A DNA stretch of 27,388 nt, from IMG/VR virus record IMGVR_UViG_3300043427_001701, positions 1 to 27,388 of that record; one strand, given 5' to 3'. Source of the stretch: a virus. The notes below the pieces were generated by a model. The model was not told the origin of the DNA. It saw only the letters and a list, made by a program, of their open reading frames with translations, and searched no databases. Position numbers and translations under genes: made by a program. Shown one piece after another: positions 16,401 through 25,400 of the stretch (its first letter is position 1; each line of letters begins with the position of its first letter).

Positions 16401-19400
16401 TCTATTGGTTCCAAAATTGATAGTGTCTATTTGCACACCACCGTAGTCAACTCCATCCATTACCTGCGATAGATCTTTGTTACCATCAGGCTTAGTAGGT
16501 ATACCTGGCATACCACTAGTAGGATTATAGAAGTAACTTACTCTATCTGCTGCACTTAGCATACTTGCGTTTCTATAATAATCTACAGAAATTGCACTGT
16601 CAGTAGCAGGAGCAACTGCAAATTCAACTACTCCGAGATATCTTGTGTATCCTTTGGCGGTATCTTTTACATTCTTTACTGTATACTCACTGCTCAACAT
16701 TTCTATGTCGTCAACATAGACTTTAACTTTACTAACTCTTGTATCAATTGGCCATTTTAGAACAAATTCTGTTGTGCCTGCATTGCCTGTAAAAGTTTCT
16801 GCTGGAGCAACTTTAAGATCTGTGAATACAGTATTTCCCGAAAGTCTATCAAATTTCATCAATAGATGAGTGCTGCGTACTTTGCTGTTACCGAGTATTG
16901 CTACTGCAACTGCTGGTGTAGCTGATTCGGTTTGTGTTCCGTCAAATGTTATCTGAGGAGCACTGATATATTTTGCTCCACGAACATCAACATCTACAAA
17001 ATTTACTACACCGTTTGCTATAGTAGCACGGCCTCTAATTGTAGGACCGCCGCCGCCAGAAATAATAACATTAGGACCATCTGTCCATCCTGTTCCGCCA
17101 TTGTGTATTACAATGTCAGCAATTCCATAACCTAAATTGTCTAACCAATGTTTTTGAGGATATGTGTTGACAAATTCACTGTAAGTGTTTACAATATTGT
17201 TAGTTACATCTGTGCGTTCTGCTACAATTTGTCCACGTGTAACATCATAGCGAGGTGGTAAATCAAAATCAGTTACACTGGTTTGTGTTGGTTCTAATTT
17301 TTCATATGCACTTACATATTCTCTAACTTTGGTTTTGTATGGTTTTACTTCGTCTACATAATCTTGATAGTTTGTTAGATTATCATTTTTAAATGTAATT
17401 TTTTGTGCAAGCTCACCTACATTGTGTTTAGCAGTTACAAAGCTGGATTTAAATATCCAATCTACATTTACTTGTTCGCTGATTGCATATCTTATGCTAG
17501 AGAAGAACAAACGATTCCACTCAACTTCCAGTTGATCGACAAAGATATCGTTCTGCAAGGCAAGCATGATATTTCTAATTTCATCTACTGGTTCTCTGTC
17601 ATAGAGATAGCTATCGTAAACTTGGTTATCAAAACCTCTGGCTGAATTTTTAAACAACAGGGTAGAAAGTTGTATTGTGCCATCTTGTCTGCCTACTGTT
17701 TTATAGTTAACAGTATAGTCTACTTCGGATAGGTTGTTGATTTTTTCTAATAGCAACCAACCCCCTGCTCCAACGTTTTCTATTTTAACTACGTCGCCGA
17801 TGTTATCTTCTAAACTTTCTAACGCATAACTACCGGGTATTAACCAGTTGATTGCAGTGGTATCGTCGTATCCATCAGCATACCAATTGACATAATTCCA
17901 ATACAATGTGGTATCATATTTTTGTATGCTGCCTCTGGCCCATTCACGTGTAACAGGGTTATATTCATATAATGCCCAGAATCCACCGGCAGTACTGTCA
18001 TTTTCTACCAACGCTGTAAATTTGCGCACAACAACAGTTGTATTATTGCCGTAATTTTTTCCTTGCTTTACAACATTTGCTTCAACCACTTGACCTATAT
18101 TGTTGATAAACAATTGTATTTTTGCACCAGATCCGCTGCCTCTTATCTCAACGCTAGGACCTTTTCTGATAGAACCCGATACATAAGTAGGATCTATGTA
18201 TCCACGTCCCGGATTGGTTATTGTTACACTAACAATTCTTCCGTCAATTATTGTAGGTTGTAATGTAGCAGTTTGTATTCTTGCAACTGGCACAAATCTC
18301 AACAGATTTTCGCTGGCAATTTTTGTATCGTATACAAAATCAAATTTGCTAGGTTGTGGATCTATTTTTTGCAAAGTACTTAAATTAAAGTCATCTACAA
18401 TTAGATTTTTAGCTAATACACTGTTTGCTCTTTCGATTATTTGTTTTAGAGCTTCAATTTTGTTAACAAACATACTTTGATTTGGTGTATTTAATATGCC
18501 ATATCTTCTAGGTATGCTGATGCCGATATCTGGCAACGTATTGCTGTTTTTATCGTACCCAACCAAACTGTCAACCCATTTGTTAACTATGTCTTGATTT
18601 GGCTTACTACTAGCAACGCCTTCAGTTAACAATTGATATTCACTGTGTATGTTGTTGTCTGTTTCCAGTAAATTCCATTCCACATGTAAGACAATAGTTT
18701 TATCTTTTATTAGATTTCTAACGTTATACATACCAAACTTATTGTTTTCATAAAACGCAATAAATCTATAACCTTGGCCGGCAGGATCTTGTATTAATTG
18801 AGCAACATCAAACGCACTAAGTTTTCTGTTATCAGATGCTGGTATAATTTTTTTGTTTTTTACCCAGTAATAGTATTTGGTATTAAATCTTCCGCTTACA
18901 GGATCGTATATCTGCGCTGAAACATATGAGTTATCGCTGTACTTGCTTTGCCCGCTGGCGCCTTCTGCAAGTCCTTCTACTGTATCAGTAATGTCGTCCC
19001 ACTCACTTGGTAGCAGATTGCTTTCAACCCATTCGTATACATCTACAACAAACGAAGGAATTAATGTATTCCAGTTGTTTGTTTTATATTCAAGGCCGCG
19101 CTGACGAGTGTTGAACCATTTGGCTGTGCTTAGATCCCACCAAAGTTTGCCCACATATGAACTATCCCAAGGAGTTTTATTGCCAGTATTGGTAACGCCA
19201 ATATTGTACACTGCCGGATCATAGTATAGTTTGTAGCTCAATTCTTGTTCGGCAGGTGCTGCAATTTTACCTTGTACAGGATCAATATAATCTAAATAAG
19301 TTACAAGATCACCGTTGGTGGTATCATACAAGAAAGCAGTTCTAATTTTGCTTAAATCAACGCGGTCTTGTACAAGACTATTGGTGTTCCAGCTGCTAGC

Positions 19401-22400
19401 ATTTCTCTGTGATCTAAAATCTACTATAAATCCAACGTTAGTAACAACACCAAGTGCATTTGCAAAGTTTGCACTAGGCATGCCTACAATAATATGATTG
19501 TCATTTAACAACAGTGTTGGATTAATGGCCTTGTTAGTTTCTCTAAAATAGCGCATCTTTTCGGCATACACCCAAACTCCATTGATGTTTTGATAAACAT
19601 AAACTTGGCCGTTATCTTTGATTACATCCTTGATAGCAGTTGCTTGATTATCAAATACAGTTGTATCATTATCAAAAGTACTGTAAGCTTCGTTGTCGCC
19701 GTTAATACTCAATACTGCTAGTTTGTTTTTTGAAAAATCAATGTGCCATCCAAACAGTTCATTCTTTTGTCCAGCTGGCGAAAACACAGTTTGACTTTGC
19801 ACAAACAGTGGATTTACACTATCAAAGTTATAATCGTAAATGTATACTTTTCCATTGTCTATACCAGTATCGTCTGCGGTAATTGCAGAAACAGCAATTG
19901 TGTTGCCGTTGTCACTTACTGCAATACTGTAACCAAAATCTTCACCTGATATCACAGCATCGATATTTGATTCATAAACATATCTATTGTTGTTGTCTAA
20001 TCTGTAAACAGTTACACGATTTTCGCCAGTACTGTTTAGTACACCAGTTAACGCAATAACATTTCCAGTGCTGCTGATATCAAAGCTACGAGCAATGTTA
20101 GCAGCGTTTCCTAATCCAACACTATCGCTGTCTACTGCAATTACATCTCCTAGGTTTGGTACAAATCCAACATAGTCAATGTATTGATCTAACTCTTCCC
20201 ATTCTGTGTTAACACCAGGAATTACACCGCTACCAGCAAAAATATTTGTAGTTGCTCTATATAAGATAAATCCTGCAAAAACTATTTCGTCTTGGTAATA
20301 GGTTTTTAGAGGATCAAATGTACCTTTGTATCTTCTGTCTCTGCTGTAAACAAATCTATCTGTATCAGCTAAGTTGCTGTTAACAAAATATATTCTTCCA
20401 TTATCTGCAACGCTTCTAATAAACAACCTGTAATTGTTTTGGGTATCAAATGCAGTTTTTACAGCAATACCAAACTGTTCATTGTTTTGCGGAACAGGTG
20501 AAATTATTGTAGTTAGAAGACGGAAGGAATTAACTGCTTTCTTATAAACATGCACAACACCTTGATTTGAAAGTCTACTGATTGTTCCTGTTTCGTCTGC
20601 GGCCAATATGTCAACCGGTTCCCAATCTTGTGCAAGAGTGCTGATAGTGCTATCGGCTATACCAGCTGTTATATTTCTAATAGCTCTCCAAAGTGTTCCT
20701 CTGTCGCTTACTATATCATCTTGGTTGTAAGCACTGGTACCGTCAAATTCGCCGGCATACTTGCTTTTTACATTGCTTGCATTAGGAGCACCTATTAGTA
20801 AATATTGTCCGTTTTCTGTTAGGTTAACACTGGTTCCAAACCCTGCACCATCACTGTACAATATGCCTGCGGCAATCAATCCTGTGCCAGCACTGTGCGT
20901 TCCAACAGTTGCACCGTTAACAGGTAATGTCAAGTCTCGATCTGTGTATAAGTTAACACTAGTATCGCTGGTAACTTCAACAAAGTAGTAGTTGTTGTTT
21001 AATTCAACTGATCCTGTGGTTCCTGAAATTTTTATACGTTCGCCAGTTTGTAATTGGTGATCAGCTGTTGTTACAACTTCTATAGGATTAGCATTGTTTA
21101 TACTTTGTATAGTTTGCAATGCAGCATCTTCTGGAGAAATTGTTTGCAACAGTGTATAATTTTGCGATTCGCTGATTCTGTTGTAGATTGCAACTGAGCC
21201 GTTAGCACCGCTGCCCGGCAACCCGACTGCTAAAATTTGGTTAGATCCGTTGGCAGCAAATGCTGTGGCAAATCCTTGATCTATTAAGCCTGCTTCGTTT
21301 GGAATTTCTTGCTGTAGATTGAATATACGAGAATTGTCTAGCACTTCATTTTTATCGTTGCCGTTGTTGTCTACCCAAATTCTTTCATTTTCCAAAATGT
21401 CATAGGTTTGGAAAATGTTATTAGCATCTGAAATGTTAGAAATTTTTCTGCTGTTTAGTTGTGAAATAATTCCAAGTGTGCTGTCACGCAAATCAATAGT
21501 ATCGTCGTTGATTGGAGTGTTTGAATAAAATTCCACAGTGTCGATACTTACTTTTCTTGCAACCCAAAAACCATTTACATCTTCGTTTACGTTGTTGATG
21601 CCGATTATTTCGCCGGCATTAAACGGCACAGAAGTGTTAAATGTAGCAACAAATCCTCTGTCAGTTTTGTCAATTTGTACTATTCTCACAGGAGAAAGAA
21701 TATGCTTAAACACATTCCAAGTTTGCAAATATTCAGGGACCCATATATACGAATCAATACTTACTGTGTTAATATTTAACGCTAAAACGTCAGTGGCATT
21801 TCTAGCCAGGAAATTAACTTGGTCAATTGCAACATAGCCGCCAGTTTTAGAAAATTCAGTGGTATCATTGGTAGTAGGAAACGGACTATGGTTATAACTT
21901 TGGTTAGATAGATATACGTCTTTCAATGGATATTGATATACCAAATCTGTTCTGGTAATATCAACTGCGTTGACCAATTCAACTGTTTGTGGTTCTATTC
22001 TAAATTTGGTTTCATCTAACAAATATTCCACTTCGTCAAAACTGTCTAAGGCACCGTATTGACCGGTACGAATAGCCCACTCTTCAAAAAATTGAAGACT
22101 GTCTTGATTAGCACTGCCGAGTTTATCAAACAATTTTATTAATGCATTGTTTGTTCCTTTGTCTTGAATAAACCCTTGATAGAATTTGTACTGACTTACA
22201 TCATCATTTATAATGTTTTCTAAATATTGACGTTTTTGATAGCCAATCAAGTGCTGCGCTAGACGCTGTTGCTCTGTATCAAAGTTGTCGGTGTCAAGAT
22301 CATAAAAATCTGTAAATTGATTTGCTCTATAATCCCAGTTGGGTTTCAATTCACTTACTGGGCGCTCAGGCAGAACATTCCAGTTAGAGTAAACAAACTC

Positions 22401-25400
22401 TTCAGTGCCGCTGTGAGTAAATGCAGAACTATAATAGAACTCTTTAAACTTTACAATTTCGCCTATGTAATAATCTTTATAAGATTCCCATTCAGTTATT
22501 TTGGCTTCATCGTAAATGAAACCTGGAATATTTAAACTACCGGTCCAGTTGTCAGTTCTATATCCTACAACTTTGATACGCTCTTGTCTGTAGCCAGTCA
22601 TTGGAGAATATATTGTGTCGTTGAACACTGTTTCGTTATCTATAATAACAACATGCTCTTTTTGTACCAACGGAAGTTTTGCAAAATATATACCTTCTGT
22701 GGTTGCTTTTGGCTGTAAGCTAAAGTCGTTGCTGTTATCTCTAATTACGTTGGTATATGAATTTTTTAGTTTTGTAGTATCTGCTTGTAAGATATCAAAT
22801 CCGTAAAAGTTATCGTACACATTATCTACTACATAAAATTCTCTGTTAAATTTTAATAGATTTGCGCCAGGACTTACTACAATTACACTGCTGGTTGCCC
22901 AGTTTTGAGTAGTCCAGAACAAGAACTCTTTTACAAGCAAGGTAAAGTTTTCTATTGTACCAGTTGCTCTGTTAAAATATTCAAATTCAAACCCTTTGCC
23001 AATTAGGTAATTTTCATATCCTAATAAGAAGTCAACAACTTCTTGTGCAGTTTTTAAAATAGTTCCGTAGTTTAAAACACTAACAGTGCTAAAAAATCCA
23101 GTTCTTAAAATTGCACTGGTGCCGCCAATAATAGGCAACGATTTTAATATTGAATAAAATTGATTGTCAAACTCAACGCCGGTTACATGATTTTGATTAA
23201 CTCTATAAAATTGATTTTCATATCTTACAATTTTACCAGCTACAAGAGTTTGTCCAGCAGTCCATTCTAAGAAACTTTCACTTATACCGCCAACATTTGT
23301 AGCAGTATCGCTGTTTGTAATTCTATGAGCGTTGTATTCAAAGAATGGATCTTCTTGATTGTAACCAGAAATTTTATAACCAGCGCCGGTTTTTTCTATA
23401 ATTACACCACTGTAATTTACAACTTCTTGCGGACTACTGGTATTTAAAACAATTTGATAATTTTCGTAAGGGATAAACACGTTGCCTTGATTCAACGGTG
23501 TTCTGCTATCCAATACCAGTCTCAGTTTGTTTTTGTCTGCAAATCCTCCGAGTTTGAATCCAATTTGATTTTTTAGAGATTTTACAGTATCAATATAGTT
23601 GGTATATTTTTTAGATAGATTTCCACTCATATAATCAGAAATGTAATTTACAAGACCCAGTGTTTGGTTTGTTATATCGTTGGTTTTGGTTTTAGGAAAT
23701 ATTAAATCTTCAAGTTTAATTCTTTTGCTGTTGTTGTAAACTAGATTTCCAGCCAAGTCTCGGCTGATTCTAGCTCGGTCAAATCCTTTGCCAAGCAGTT
23801 CTGCAGGACGATTTAATAAAATTGCAACTAGCAAACTAAACACATAATCACTGCTGCGTCTCCATGCAGTTTCCACAGGTGCTTCATCACCAAATGCAAA
23901 ATTTACGTCTTTGCTAACATTAAAACTAAATTCTTTTGCATAACCACTTTTTAACGGATCAACTAATTGTCCAAATTCGTTAACTGGCAAATGCTGCAAT
24001 AGTTGAGGACGGACAAATTTTTTGTTTCTAGTTATAGGCTTTCCTGGTTCTTTTATAGTTCCAGTTTCTAGGTCTCTCCATAGTATTAGATTATCACTGG
24101 TATAAGGAGCCGGACCATACACACTTTCCCACCATGTAGGTTTATTTGTAAACCCTAGCATTTCCCAAGGATGTGTATGTGGACGATCTGTATCGTATGC
24201 TTTTTTGTAAACTGCTCTCCAATAACCAGGAAGAGTTTTACTAGTATGATTACTGCTACGACTGTAGTTGTAGGTAAATGGTGATCCTAGTGTTACAAAA
24301 TCTGTAGTTGTATAATCTGCATTTCCTACAAGTTTTAACCAATTAACAAAATCAGTAATAAGTATTTTGTTTAGATCAGTAGATGACACTTTAGTATTTC
24401 TATAAAATCCTTCAATAAAATCATAGATATCAAAAATTTGAGTATCATAATTGATTTTGATATTGTTGTAAATTCTTAGTTCTAATTCCAATAATAGATC
24501 ATCGCGATAGTCGTTGTATGCAACACTTAGACTACCGTCGTGTCCTCGAATTACAGTTTGAGGCTGACTATAGGTATTATCTACAAATATTTCAGGTTCA
24601 AACTTAGGATATAATCCTAGTTTAGTTGGAGTTTGTGGTATAAAACTACCTTCTGTATTGTCATATTCAAATATTTCAATTATATCGCCGTTGTTCATTG
24701 TAGCAGAAATTTCTACAAATCCGTTGACTGTAAAGGTGTAATCTTTTTTATATGTAAGTTGTAAATTGTTTATATAAACATAGACTGCTTTGTTGTCTAA
24801 TGTTTCGTTATTATAGGTTCTTGATAGTGCGTAAAACTTGTTTCTACTATCTAACACACGATATTGAAGTTTTTTATCGCCGCCATATGCTAGCATATCT
24901 GTGCTGTAAAATGGCATATTTTTATTTTTGTCTTTGTTAACTTCATTGAGAATTAAATCAACGTGATCCTTAACGTTTCCTACAAAAGAACTTGATTTTG
25001 CCACTGATAAAAATTCACGCTTGAATTTTCCATATTCATTTTTTGCAAATCTAATAGCGTTTACTACGTTAGAATCTCTGTCAGTTAAATGATACAATGG
25101 TAAGTTAATCGGTCCTGTATGTTGTACAAACTTTTTACCGTATTGATTAATTTTTCCTAGATCTCGTAAATTACCTACACCAGGATGCTGTCCAATAAAT
25201 GCAGGTACTTCGGTTACCAATCCTTCTACATGGTCGTTTACTTGACCTAATGTAAATTCTGTTATGTTGTTGTTTAGAGGATTACGCTCTAGGTTATGAG
25301 GTATTTCGTAATAACCTAAATTGTTTTTACTTTTATCGCTCAAACACTTTAAAACAACAATATCAGTTTGTTGAATATTGTTTGTTAATTGTACATGTCT

